Part shown: positions 1-9,069 of the stretch, in pieces
Layout: every line of letters begins with the position of its first letter
Position numbering within the stretch: the first letter of the stretch is position 1
Source: G963665185 sp049723905
GTDB lineage: Bacteria; Desulfobacterota; Desulfovibrionia; Desulfovibrionales; Desulfovibrionaceae
Assembly: GCF_049723905.1 (NCBI RefSeq)
Contig: NZ_JBJKFD010000001.1
Location: 1,798,001 to 1,862,000 of the forward strand
Direction of reading: 5' to 3'
Length of the DNA: 64,000 nucleotides
The notes under the pieces: generated by a model
Database searches by the model: none
The model's input: only the letters and a program-made list of their open reading frames with translations
Told to the model about the DNA's origin: nothing
Translations under genes and position numbers: made by a program

Positions 1-491
1 ACGTTCTATGTAGGTACGATCAAAGGCGTTGGCCGCATTTACCAGCAGACCTTCGTCGACACGTATTCAAAATGGGCAGCGGCCAAGCTGTACACGACCA
101 AGACGCCGATCACTGCCGCAGACATGCTCAATGACAAGGTTCTGCCGTTTTTCGAAGAGAAGGCATGGGCATTCTGCGGATATTGACGGATAGAGGCACG
201 GAATACTGCGATAGTGTGGAGAAGCACGACTACGAACGGTTTCTTGGCGTGTGCGGCATCGAGCACACAAAAACGAAGGCCAGACATCCGCAAACCAACG
301 GCATCTGCGAACGCTTTCACAAGACCATCCTCAATGAGTTTTATCAGGTCGCATTTCGACGAGCCCTCTACACGTCATTGGATTCTTTGCAGGCTGATCT
401 TGACGCATGGGTTGCCGAGTACAACACGGAACGGACGCATCAGGGGAAAATGTGTTGCGGGAAGACGCCCATGGCAACTATGATCGAATGA
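1..491 (+). pseudogene. IS481-family transposase, 5' truncated by the window and frameshifted
   Basis: DDE integrase-core transposase. Reading from base 1 gives the first catalytic block (VDTYSKWAA) and runs to FFEEK near 162. The frame then breaks and continues in another frame from about 159 with ILTDRGTEYC (second Asp) and QTNGICERFHKTI (the Glu), ending at 491. One missing G in a run of G around 162 explains the shift, so the copy is almost certainly dead. The family call rests on the spacing of the D-D-E blocks and the C-terminal YNTERTHQG motif. The N-terminal helix-turn-helix lies outside the window. Confidence 0.8.
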
Positions 492-589
492 CAGCACTTC
501 TGGACTGAATACGTTTCAAAGCTCAACTAATCTGACAATTGCAGTCCGTCAAAAGAAACAGACTGTCAGATCAAGTTTGAACCACTACA
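1..589 (+). mobile_element. IS481-family insertion sequence, right-hand part
   Basis: The window opens inside an IS481-type element. Its right end is placed at 589 because the element ends in ACA there, as usual for this family, and because the reading frame of an interrupted IS1595 transposase resumes at base 590. An inverted pair TCTGACA (531-537) / TGTCAGA (564-570) lies in the terminal non-coding part. The left end is outside the window, so neither the full element nor a target duplication can be checked. Confidence 0.65.
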
Positions 590-874
590 CTTTAGCAGGC
601 CAAAGACAGGGACTTTCCCATCAGCACCTCGACCTCGTTTATCTTTCCTGACTCCCCCGAAGTAACTCTCATCAACTTCAACCTCACCAGCAAAAGGCGA
701 TGTTTTTTCCATCTCCTCGGCAATGACTTTCCTCAAACGAATAAAGAACGTTGCGGCCGTGTTTTTATTGACACCAACCAGTTGAGCGAGTGCACGTGCC
801 GTCGTGCCCGCAATGAAGTGTTCAATGAGTCTTGTCCGCATCTGTGGGCTAAGCCTACTTTTCCTCTCGTACAT
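590..874 (-). pseudogene. IS1595-family (ISXO2-like) transposase, truncated
   Basis: About 95 residues of an IS1595-type transposase remain. They include a helix-turn-helix stretch (RLIEHFIAGTTARALAQLVG) and the start of the DDE domain with EVEVDESYFGG, the characteristic first Asp-Glu block of this family. Homology stops at GLLK (base 590), where the IS481 element begins, so the rest of the catalytic domain is missing. The start codon at 874 lies 25 bp inside the terminal repeat at 899-918. This is a remnant without activity. Confidence 0.75.
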
Positions 875-898
875 ACTGCCATCCTAAAACTAAGCGGA

Positions 899-918
899 AT
901 GCTTAGCTAGGACAGCCC
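899..918 (+). repeat. IS1595-type terminal repeat, copy 1
   Basis: The 20-mer ATGCTTAGCTAGGACAGCCC sits just upstream of the truncated IS1595 transposase, where its terminal inverted repeat should be (outer end towards 918). The identical 20-mer occurs once more at 19197-19216 in the same orientation. Confidence 0.75.
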
Positions 919-927
919 TCAAAATTA

Positions 928-2267
928 GGGTCATCTCCCAATTCCGGGGTTCATAAAAAGTTGAGGACAACGACACCCCTCCGTAATCTCGACAGTTCCT
1001 ACACTTTCGAGAGACACAAGAAGGGCACCGTTGTCCAAGAGCAAGATTACTCAGTTGTTGGGTGCTGGAAAGGGTATCGTATCGGCGCAGTCCAGCGCCA
1101 TGAAATCAGCGACGAACGCAAGCACCCCAAGGTCTGGATCGAGTTAATCCCTCTTCGGCGACGCCGAATGCGTTGCAGCGGATGTGGAAAGCTCGTCAGT
1201 ACAGTCCATGACTATGTCGAGCGGTGGATTCTTGACTTGCCGATCTTTGGCGCCAGGACTCATCTTCTCGTCATCCGGCGCAGGGTTCACTGCCCGACAT
1301 GCGGCCCAAAGCTTGAGCATCTATCTTGGTTCGACAAATATGCCCGGGTGACCGCTCGGCTGGCTGAGTCCGTGGTACGGCTCTGCCGCATTCTTCCGAT
1401 CAAGCACGTCGCCGAGCTTTACGGACTGAACTGGAAAACCGGGAAGACTATAGACAAGCGTCACTTGGCCGAAAGCCTTGGTCCTGTCGATCTCAAGGGG
1501 GTAACAGTCATCGCCATGGACGAATTCGCCCTGCGCAAGGGGCATCGTTATGCCACGATCATTGTCGAGCCATCGATCAAACGGGTTCTTTGGGTCGGGA
1601 AAGGCAACAGCCGTAAAGGTATTCGTCCTTTCTTCGAACAGCTTGGACCGGGAGGCTGCGAACTCATCGAGGCTGTGGCCATGGATATGAACGGTGCATA
1701 TGCTGCCGAGGTAAAGGCGCAATGTCCGAATGCCGAGATCGTTTACGACCTTTTCCATGTTGTAGCCAAGTATGGGCGAGAGGTCGTGGACCGTGTCCGA
1801 GCTGACGATGCCAACAGGCTCAAAAACGACAGGCAAGGTCGTAAAGTGGTCAAGGGCTCACGCTGGTTTCTTCTGCGCAACAAGGAGAACCTTGTGCGTC
1901 AGGAAGACCGAATTCGACTTTATGATTTGCTCCAGGCCAACAGAAGTTTGATGAAGGTCTATGTGCTCAAGGAAGATTTGAAACGGCTCTGGGACTATCG
2001 ATACCCCAAGGCTGCCAGAAAATTCTGGAAAGGCTGGTACAGTCGCGCAATGCAGAGCCGAGTTGCACCGCTCATCAAGTTCGCCAAGCGTTTCAAGCCA
2101 TACATCGACGGATCATTTCACACTGCCGGTATCCGCTCCATACCAGCCTGCTCGAAGAAATCAACTACAAGATCAAGGTGATCAAACACATGGGCTACGG
2201 CTTCATGGATGACGAATACTTTTTCCTTAAAATCAGAGCCGCCTTTCCCGGAATTGGGAGATGAACC
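928..2267 (+). mobile_element. ISL3-family insertion sequence
   Basis: The element is bounded by about 20-bp inverted ends: GG(G)TCATCTCCCAATTCCGGG at 928-948 and its complement at 2247-2267, with the third base differing (G versus T). The ends start with GG, as in ISL3, and enclose one transposase gene. The flanking octamers (920-927 and 2268-2275) do not match, so no target duplication is left; one side was probably rearranged after insertion. The right end lies 5 bp from the terminator hairpin of the surface-protein gene. Confidence 0.8.
961..2264 (+). pseudogene. ISL3-family transposase with C-terminal frameshift
   Basis: The open frame begins at a TTG at 961. It shows an N-terminal zinc-ribbon (CSGCGK ... 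CPTCG), a helix-turn-helix, and a DDE_Tnp_ISL3 core with VIAMDEFALRKGHRYATI and AVAMDMNGAYAAEV, followed by YDLFHVVAKY. The frame runs off into a false C-terminus ending at 2181. The genuine tail (LHTSLLEEINYKIKVIKHMGYG) continues in another frame from about 2113 to the stop at 2262-2264. One missing base near 2110 accounts for the shift. All catalytic Asp blocks are intact, so the lesion is probably recent. Confidence 0.85.
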
Positions 2268-2272
2268 AAAAG

Positions 2273-2296
2273 AAAGACCCCTGTACAGGGGTCTTT
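2273..2296 (-). terminator. Rho-independent terminator of the surface-protein gene
   Basis: A perfect 24-bp palindrome (AAAGACCCC TGTACA GGGGTCTTT) is followed on the minus strand by CTTTT. It lies 64 bp beyond the stop of the minus-strand surface-protein gene. The ISL3 right end begins 5 bp beyond it. Confidence 0.8.
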
Positions 2297-2359
2297 CTGA
2301 GTGAGTCCGCCAATTGGCTTACTCAAATAAGCATACTAGTGGAAGCTAACGTAGTAAGA

Positions 2360-4992
2360 CTAAGCCAAGAAGTCAGCGAAGTTCTGTACTGCAAAATGGC
2401 TAGCGTCGGTTACGTCGCTGAATGTACCAACAAGGGTTACTGTTGCGGTAGCCCACGTATCAGCGCCTGCATCCTCGACATAAAACAGTCCAGCATCTAC
2501 ACCGTTTGAAGCGACCATAAAGAACTTATCGCCATCAGTTAAGGCTGTTGTATTCTCGATAACAGCGGTCAATCCTGCTTTATCAAGAGTAGCAACAGTT
2601 GCGGTCAGGACGTTCATGCCGCCCCACGCATTTGCATCGGCGAAGTCTGCTGCTTCCTTGTAATCAGTGATATTACCTGTGCCACCAACGACAATATCAG
2701 TTGCAGCATCCGAAAGGTCTAAGATATCCCCACCATTTCCGGTCGTGAAATCAGAGACCACAACATTCGTTTGAGTACCATCAGAAAGAATCTTGATAGA
2801 ATCAACGCCTGTTCCGGTTGTTACATTTTTAGCTATAGCAGAACCATCACCGGAGAGATCAATGCTGTCGTTTCCAGCACCTGCATCAATGGAAATCGCC
2901 TTCACGATGTCCGTACCCGCCTTCAAAGAAATGGTATCGTCACCAGCTCCAGTACTTACTGTAGTAGCAACCTTACCGAGAATGGAAGCAACTGTGTCAG
3001 CACCGTCGCCAGTAAGGACACTAATCGAGCCAGTTCCACCGTTAGCAACAGTCGTTGCATCTTCGGCAACTGACATGTCCAAAAGGACGCCACCATCAGC
3101 ATCAGCAGCACTAACAGTCTTGACGGTATCACTAAGAGCTGCGCCATCAAGATCAAGAAGCGTGGTTCCCGAAAGATTCAGCACCTGCAATTTATCAGCA
3201 GATGTGAAAGTAAGAAGAGCACCGCCATCCTGAGTCGTGGCATTGGTATCAGCACCAAGCTGGTCCGAATGAACAGTAATTGTTTCAATACCGTTCGCAG
3301 TTACGGAGGTTGAAAGCTGCACACCCTTCGCAGTAGGCACGACAGCATTACCATTCGCGTCAATATTCTGGATATTGATCGTCAAGGCATCGCTGGTACC
3401 AGTGGATGTTTTCAGACCAAAGTTCACAATATCTATGCTCGCATCAGCAGTTGCGCCATCACCATTAAGCACAAGCGTATTGGCAGTGGGGGCAAGATTC
3501 GTCAAAGTAAATGTACGCTGAGCAGCGGACACGCCCACTTCTACAGATTCGAGAGCTGCAGCGTCACTCAAATTCAACGTATAGTTGCCATCTGCATCCA
3601 AAACAAGGTGTTCAACATTTGTAATAGATGCGGGAGTTGTGACAGAAGCAGACATATCCAAGACCAAGGTGTCATTTCCTGCACCCAGGTCAATGGTATC
3701 ATTCTTGTCAAAATTGCCAAAGATAACCTTGTCATCGCCAGAACCGGTTTGAACCGCCATATCCGAAGCGTCAACATTTGTCATCAGATCTACAGTAAGG
3801 TTACCAGTAGCAGCAGATGCATCAAAAGAAGTAATTGCATCAGTAGATGCTGTTGAATCCAGGAAAGACAGATTTAAATCTTGATCACCTGCAACAGTAA
3901 TCGTCTTCACGGTTGTACCAATATCATCAAGAACAACCTTACTTGCAGACCCCGAAGTGACGATGGAGTACGTTTCGATCGAAGCGTCGTTGAAATCAAG
4001 GACGTGACCATCAGTTGCCCCATCAAGAGCGATATTCTGAACATCAGTCAAAGAAGAAACGGCATCTGCACTATACGTAAGTATGGTTTTGTTACCAGTC
4101 ACGCTTTTAGCAGCAAGGTCTACGAGATTCGAGAGATTAGTAACCGTAAGATCAGCAATTGAAGCAGTATTTGTCAGAGTTTCCAACCCGGTAGTATTTG
4201 CAGCATTGAAGGTCTGGTCCGCGAAAACTGTATATTCTATGTTTTCAACGGAGTTCAATGTTATACCGAGAGTCCCCGCACCCTGAGTCTGAAGCTTAAT
4301 TGTATCGTTTCCTTCTCCTCCAGAAACGATATCTACATTCTGAGCTGTGTCAGTCAACACACCGGTGGAGGGGTTGGTTCCAACCAAGCCATTAATGGTA
4401 TCATCACCAGCAGTGCCCTGAACTAAGTCAGCACCAGTGGTGAGATCAAAGGTTTCACCGGGAGAAGAAGGAGCAACGTATCCAATGTCTGTCTTATAGG
4501 CATTGATTTGGTCGGCCGTCAGATCCACACCAGGGCCAAAGCCCCATCCAGCAGGTTTACCGAGGGATCCGTCGACTTTAGGCATCAGACCCAAGTCATT
4601 CAAAACCGCGTTAACCAAACCACGCGGCTTGATGGAGCCGGTGACAAGATTGTCCACATAGTATGCGGCGATCGAAGAATCCAGGCTAGAATACGTAGAA
4701 CCGAAAGCATTCTGCAATACGGTTGCCACCTGGGCTTCAGCATCAGCCATAGCAGGAGCATCAGAGCCCCAGCCAGCAGCAGTACTCAAATCCTGCTGAA
4801 AATTCCCCGTCCAAACGCTGCCACTGTTATCCAGCAAATTTTGTTCACCAGTAGCCAGTTCAGCTGCTGTAGCCTGGCGACCAAAGGTCGCCAGGCTACA
4901 GCAGCTGAACTGGCTACTGTAGCCTGGCGACCAAAGGTCGCCTGATAGTACGAGTTAACCTTGTTCTGGTAATCAGTTGCCACGATTGCCAT
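2360..4992 (-). CDS. RTX-like S-layer/surface protein secreted by type I system, frameshifted near its 5' end
   Basis: The start is ATG at 4992, preceded by AAGGAG. The N-terminus MAIVATDYQNKVNSYYQATFGRQAT is followed by a 50-bp inverted duplication that shifts the frame; the rest is open from about 4837 to 2360. Removing 50 bp gives one 860-residue protein reading FGRQATAAELATGEQNLLDN across the junction. It is acidic, rich in Thr/Ala/Gly/Asp and apparently without Cys. It has many glycine-aspartate repeats (TAGDDTING, GSGDDKVIFG, LGAGNDTLVL, STGAGDDTISL) and a C-terminus ending HFAVQNFADFLA, typical of uncleaved type I secretion signals. The neighbouring SapC/ABC/HlyD/TolC operon is the likely exporter and the glycan operon the likely modifier. 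As it stands, full-length protein could not be made without frameshifting. A TTG at 4837 could start an N-terminally shortened form. Confidence 0.8.
4849..4942. repeat. 50-bp inverted duplication forming a perfect 34-bp-arm palindrome
   Basis: Bases 4849-4882 and 4886-4919 are exact reverse complements around a 3-base loop (AAA at 4883-4885). In addition, 26 bp at 4867-4892 are repeated directly at 4917-4942, an offset of 50 bp. The ancestral sequence carried the small hairpin GGCGACC-AAA-GGTCGCC once. The duplicated segment lies inside the coding part of the surface-protein gene and, being 50 bp long, breaks the frame. Confidence 0.95.
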
Positions 4993-5077
4993 GGTAGACT
5001 ACTCCTTTTGCATTTTGAAAAAGTTCTGCACAAACTGGGCGTCCCAAAAAATCATGGCGCCCGAAGCATCATGCCAC

Positions 5078-5106
5078 ATAAAACCTTTTTACAAGGTTCT
5101 TGTCAA
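5078..5106 (-). promoter_or_regulatory. Sigma-70-type promoter of the surface-protein gene
   Basis: On the minus strand there is a consensus -35 TTGACA (5106-5101), a 17-bp spacer and a -10 TTTTAT (5083-5078). Transcription would start near 5071, giving an untranslated leader of about 80 nt and the AAGGAG ribosome site in front of the ATG at 4992. A near-consensus promoter suits an abundant surface protein. Confidence 0.65.
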
Positions 5107-5248
5107 CCACCAAATCTATGTTATCTATCCATAAAAAACGGCGTTCCTCCTTCACATTTGACCAATGATCGGGAATCCTTCTTTGAACACCTCTTCAGCA
5201 AAAACATTAGCTTTTGCGAAATAAAGAACATAGGTGGAAGACTTCTAT

Positions 5249-5281
5249 CACGCTCAATATGAATTTTCAAGCGTGTTTTTT
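5249..5281 (+). terminator. Hairpin with plus-strand T run downstream of the glycan operon
   Basis: CACGCT (5249-5254) pairs with AGCGTG (5270-5275), followed by six T on the plus strand. It lies just beyond the end of the minus-strand glycosyltransferase gene, but the T run is on the opposite strand, so it would best stop plus-strand (antisense) transcription. For the glycan operon it is at most a weak end signal. Confidence 0.4.
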
Positions 5282-5286
5282 CAATT

Positions 5287-6570
5287 TTATCCCTTAACCA
5301 CAGGGGTCCCCAGCTGCCGCCAGCAGCGGGCCGAGCGGACCGTCAATACATCCCAAAATTTTTCCTCTTCATTCTCCTTGCGACCCTCTCCACCATCAAA
5401 GGCAGCTTGCAGACGCCTAAATATTTCATTGCCCCATGTTTCCGGAGAGTATTTTTTAAGCACATCCCTGAAAGCATTTTGGGCAACTTGGCACGTTTTG
5501 TCCGGTTCTGCCAGTACCTTTTGCACTACGTCTTTCCATTCATGGCTTGCAGCTATAAATCCGGTTTCTCCGGGGATAATGGCATTGGCGTATGTATGGC
5601 TGGGAGATGCAATACTCGGCGTTGCCACGGCAGCGGCCTCAAAATACTTCAACTCGGACTTACAGTTAGTAAACGTATTTACCTGCAATGGCATAAGGTT
5701 CACATCCACTGAAGCTATCAGCCGCTGCAAATTCACAAAGTCCTGAAAAGGAAATCGCGTTACCCTCGACTCGAAAGGAACAAGGGCTGGCGGCAAATCC
5801 AAGTATCCCACAATGGCAAGATGAATTCTTGCATCATCCTTCATTGCCTGTCCCAATCCGTAACTCAGCAATTCAAAATCACGGTTATGAGTAGGGGTTC
5901 CACTGAAATACCCCAGCCACACTTTGTCGGTGCCGTTCTCCGCAAGCTTTTCCTTGGCATCCACCAGCCGGGCGGACATTTCCAATTGCTCCATATTCAT
6001 AAAATTGGGAACAATTGCTACCGGAACATTGTGTTCTTCGCGAATTCGAGCAGCCAAAAAATCGTTGGTGGCAACGGCTCCGCTGCACAAATCCAAAGAG
6101 GCCTTGAGCCTACCGACCCGGGCATACCATGAATCCAGAGTCTGCCCACAATCGTGCGCATGGCCCAAGGTCTGCATTACCACGGGAATGTGACGGGGAG
6201 AAAACACCAGGTCGTCCACATCGAAAAACATGGGTTTATTTTTCCGCGCCAGGGAATCGGCCAGCATGGCGACCTTGCAATCGTACCGGACCCGGCAGAG
6301 CACTACAATGTCAGCAGCATCAGCCAAGTGCGCCAGATCGTTCATGGAGAGTTCGGACAAAAAGAAATATGCCGCTCCCACATTTTCGGTGCCCATGCGA
6401 AGAGCCTGAACCATATTGTACGCACGGTAACGGAAGGTGCTGTTGTCCGGGCTTTCATAAACATAGGCAATACGGGGAGCACCGCTCCACAGTTGTGCCC
6501 AGCGCGTAGCCACAGGCCTGTTCCACGGGTCTGAATATGTGGCCGGAGCCACCGCCTCCAACAGACGCAT
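5287..6570 (-). CDS. Glycosyltransferase (GT4/GT1-like), last gene of the S-layer glycan operon
   Basis: A 427-residue cytoplasmic GT-B type glycosyltransferase. The N-terminal half carries APRIAYVYESPDNSTFRYRAYNM and FFDVDDLVFSP. The C-terminal half has the usual sugar-nucleotide signature region, VWLGYFSGTPTHNRDFELL and an E-rich ELKYFEAAAVATPSIASP block. I chose the ATG at 6570, one base after the TAA of the preceding gene, rather than an upstream ATG 33 bases earlier that would lie inside that gene. The tight coupling means it is translated with the WsaF-like enzyme. The acceptor and donor sugar cannot be told from sequence. Confidence 0.85.
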   Translation of the reverse strand: MRLLEAVAPATYSDPWNRPVATRWAQLWSGAPRIAYVYESPDNSTFRYRAYNMVQALRMGTENVGAAYFFLSELSMNDLAHLADAADIVVLCRVRYDCKVAMLADSLARKNKPMFFDVDDLVFSPRHIPVVMQTLGHAHDCGQTLDSWYARVGRLKASLDLCSGAVATNDFLAARIREEHNVPVAIVPNFMNMEQLEMSARLVDAKEKLAENGTDKVWLGYFSGTPTHNRDFELLSYGLGQAMKDDARIHLAIVGYLDLPPALVPFESRVTRFPFQDFVNLQRLIASVDVNLMPLQVNTFTNCKSELKYFEAAAVATPSIASPSHTYANAIIPGETGFIAASHEWKDVVQKVLAEPDKTCQVAQNAFRDVLKKYSPETWGNEIFRRLQAAFDGGEGRKENEEEKFWDVLTVRSARCWRQLGTPVVKG

Positions 6571-6571
6571 C

Positions 6572-7897
6572 TTATTCTTTCCCCCCATACGCACCAACCA
6601 CATCGTTAAAAGACTGCCTCCAATTGTTTTGCAGACCGTTTTTACGGTAGTTCGCCTCGCGCACTGGTGTATTTTCGGCCAACTTCAGCACTTTGTCCAA
6701 CCCTTGCAACAAGGATTCGGTATCCAAATCCGCACAGATAATGTTTGGGCTGTACGCGGACAGGTCCTGCTTCTTCCCGTACCGGTTGGTCAGCACGACA
6801 GCGCCGCTGGCCGCCAGGTCCAGAGGGGGATAACTGGGATGCGGTGTCGCCATAAGGCAAAGACCGGCATCCATCTGTCCCGCCAGCTTGGCATATTCCT
6901 GCCAGGGAAGGTTCGTGTACTGCTGTGGTTCCACCCCGCCAATCCGCATGTTCGGTATATCACGACCCAACAGGATAATCTCCCATTTGTCCAGATCCAG
7001 AATTCCCCTGCGGACAGCCTCGTCCAGCACCCCGGCCCCCATGTAGAACATGTTGCGCAGGTTGTTCGGCCGGGCATAGAAAACCAAATTGCGTTTGGTT
7101 TCGCTCTCCGTAGGACGGGGGAAAAACAGGCTGGACGGAAACGACGGCTCAAACCACATTCCCTTTTCCCGGAGATGAGGCAGGCCTGTTTCCACAAGAT
7201 GATCGTACAGCAACTTTGTATTTACCACCACATCAATATCGTCTCGCTCCAAAAGTGCTCTACAAAGCTGCCGTTCATCGCCCTCCGGGTAGAACATCCG
7301 CTCGTCTTCCTGCAGCAGATACAAAATATCTTGGGCCGGAACTCCGGCAAGAGTGGAGACTGTGGTCCACCAGGACGTGGTCACGAACAATTCGCCCTCC
7401 TGCCTATCCACGGGAGAACTCCCAAAATCCGGGGCGTAGGTAAATTGCGGTTCGTTCCGAAGCTCCAGTTTATACGCTTTGAGCACCTGCGAGACTCCGA
7501 CGGGATGCGCTGGTCCCTGCCGGGTGATGATCCGCAACCTGGCCGATCTTTTCTCCGCCAGCAGGGCCGAAAGAATGATGGCCGTGCCCACACCACCGAA
7601 CAGACTCCCCGGACTCACACTGTCCGTAACCATGGTAACGCGGGGACAAATGGATTCCGAACTCAGATACGTGACCAAAGGAGATGTATTCTGAAAACGC
7701 CGCGCCACCAAATCACCAGCAGACAGCGCGGTCTTTGGCGATGGCTCTATGGGGATGACCTGCCCGCAAAACAAGCTTGTTGTTCGAGGGAATACCCGCG
7801 CGGAAGTGCGAACAAGCCTTCTGCGGACCAAATGCATGGTATGGCTCCAGCCATACTGCCGAAGACAGGAAAAAAACAATTGAACGTTGGATGTCAT
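6572..7897 (-). CDS. WsaF-like rhamnosyltransferase
   Basis: A 441-residue glycosyltransferase resembling WsaF, the beta-1,2-rhamnosyltransferase of S-layer glycoprotein glycan synthesis in Geobacillus stearothermophilus. Visible markers are LVTYLSSESICPRVTMVTDSV near the N-terminus, FGGVGTAI, the LLQEDERMFYPEGDE block, NLVFYARPNNLRNMF, and near the C-terminus LCLMATPHPSYPPLDLAASG followed by VVLTNRYGKK. It lies 14 bp downstream of the sulfotransferase gene and abuts the next glycosyltransferase. Rhamnose specificity is inferred from the family. No rhamnose-nucleotide synthesis genes are in the window. Confidence 0.8.
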   Translation of the reverse strand: MTSNVQLFFSCLRQYGWSHTMHLVRRRLVRTSARVFPRTTSLFCGQVIPIEPSPKTALSAGDLVARRFQNTSPLVTYLSSESICPRVTMVTDSVSPGSLFGGVGTAIILSALLAEKRSARLRIITRQGPAHPVGVSQVLKAYKLELRNEPQFTYAPDFGSSPVDRQEGELFVTTSWWTTVSTLAGVPAQDILYLLQEDERMFYPEGDERQLCRALLERDDIDVVVNTKLLYDHLVETGLPHLREKGMWFEPSFPSSLFFPRPTESETKRNLVFYARPNNLRNMFYMGAGVLDEAVRRGILDLDKWEIILLGRDIPNMRIGGVEPQQYTNLPWQEYAKLAGQMDAGLCLMATPHPSYPPLDLAASGAVVLTNRYGKKQDLSAYSPNIICADLDTESLLQGLDKVLKLAENTPVREANYRKNGLQNNWRQSFNDVVGAYGGKE

Positions 7898-7911
7898 ATA
7901 TAATGTAGTGG

Positions 7912-9069
7912 CTAAGGTTTTTTTACGAGTGATCCCAAATTACGCAGAGGGGCCGTGAGCCTCCAGGAGCGGCTGTTCAACACAGTCTCCAGATGGGCCC
8001 GAACCGCTAAGGCGTCGTTTCTTGCATTCTGAAGTTCGGCCTTCTGAACATCAAGCTCTTTTTTCAAGGATGCCAACTTGCTTAGGTGGATTTCCCGCTC
8101 TTTTTCGTTGCGCTCCCTTACTTGCGCCAATTGGGCGGCCAAATCTTCCAAATAAGCCTTCTCCGTGGTTGTCTTGCCCATTTCCCACTGGACGGCGCGC
8201 AACAGCTCATCCTGATGACTAATATAGGCAAGAAGCGGCCCGATATCGGCCAAATGCTCCAGGCTGGCGGCAAAAACCGCTTCACTTTCCGAGGCTTCGG
8301 GTGCAATGGCATCTTCCGCCAAATCCCGCAGCATCTTATACAGCATTATCATCCCGGAACTCACGTCGGGATGATCCATGAGGCTCTGTACCTGATACCG
8401 CGAGTGACGCAGACTCTGATCGACAAAAAAGTCCAGAAAAGCCTGTTCCGGCTCCACCTCGGGCAGATGCAACGCGGACTGGATTCGTTGCAGTTGGAGC
8501 ACAGGGGCATCCATCATCAGGTCATAATCCACGACGACTCTGAGGCCTCCCATACTGTTGCGCACGGCACATGTAAGGTGCAGGTACCACAACCATAAAG
8601 CTTTGACTACCGCCACATCTCCCCGGGCCGTTCCCGGTTTGCATACCGATTTGGCCACGCTGAGCGGATGTCGCAACGCCAGTACATATGCGGGCTGCAA
8701 CTCCACTTCCCTACACCTATCCAGCCACCAGGGCAGCAACAGACAAAGACGCGGGTCCTTAAGGGCAAACGGTTTTCCCACCCCTGCTTTTTCCCGAAGA
8801 AACGCCCTGCCAGCCTCCTCAAGTTCGGGAGAAGACTCAATATGTTCCGGCGGAAGATGAAGGCTGCTCCAGGTACGCCCCAACTGTTCCAGCAGTTCAT
8901 TATCCAGGTCATGCAGACGCCGGTCTTCGAAATACCCTTTGTCGTTGTCTCCGGGAACCGGCGGAAGAAGGTTTTCGCCCAGTTCGATTCCTATGGCCTG
9001 GAGGCCACGTGTAAGCAGGCTGGTCCCGCTGCGGTGCATTCCCAAAACAAAGATTATATCGCAGCTCAT
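7912..9069 (-). CDS. Sulfotransferase-family protein with C-terminal coiled coil
   Basis: A 385-residue protein. The N-terminal 5'-phosphosulfate loop LGMHRSGTS is at residues 9-17, with LALRHPLSVAKSV near residue 150 as the likely 3'-phosphate site, so PAPS-dependent sulfation of a carbohydrate is the expected activity. From about residue 290 the chain is a charged heptad-like coiled coil (QLAQVRERNEKEREIHLSKL), ending in SRSWRLTAPLRNLG, a tail I know from glycosyltransferases that build surface polysaccharides. The start ATG overlaps the stop of the upstream fusion gene (ATGA), so the two are translationally coupled. Confidence 0.8.
   Translation of the reverse strand: MSCDIIFVLGMHRSGTSLLTRGLQAIGIELGENLLPPVPGDNDKGYFEDRRLHDLDNELLEQLGRTWSSLHLPPEHIESSPELEEAGRAFLREKAGVGKPFALKDPRLCLLLPWWLDRCREVELQPAYVLALRHPLSVAKSVCKPGTARGDVAVVKALWLWYLHLTCAVRNSMGGLRVVVDYDLMMDAPVLQLQRIQSALHLPEVEPEQAFLDFFVDQSLRHSRYQVQSLMDHPDVSSGMIMLYKMLRDLAEDAIAPEASESEAVFAASLEHLADIGPLLAYISHQDELLRAVQWEMGKTTTEKAYLEDLAAQLAQVRERNEKEREIHLSKLASLKKELDVQKAELQNARNDALAVRAHLETVLNSRSWRLTAPLRNLGSLVKKP

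Noticed and set aside
4786..4992. Separate 68-residue gene at the start of the surface-protein locus
   Set aside because: Its first 24 residues are the true N-terminus of the surface protein; the rest is out-of-frame reading through the 50-bp duplication.
5008..5262. An 84-codon plus-strand frame upstream of the surface-protein gene
   Set aside because: It overlaps the surface-gene promoter and leader, lacks a ribosome site and looks random.
6539..7903. A 454-codon plus-strand open frame
   Set aside because: It is the shadow of the WsaF-like glycosyltransferase gene; no motif was found.
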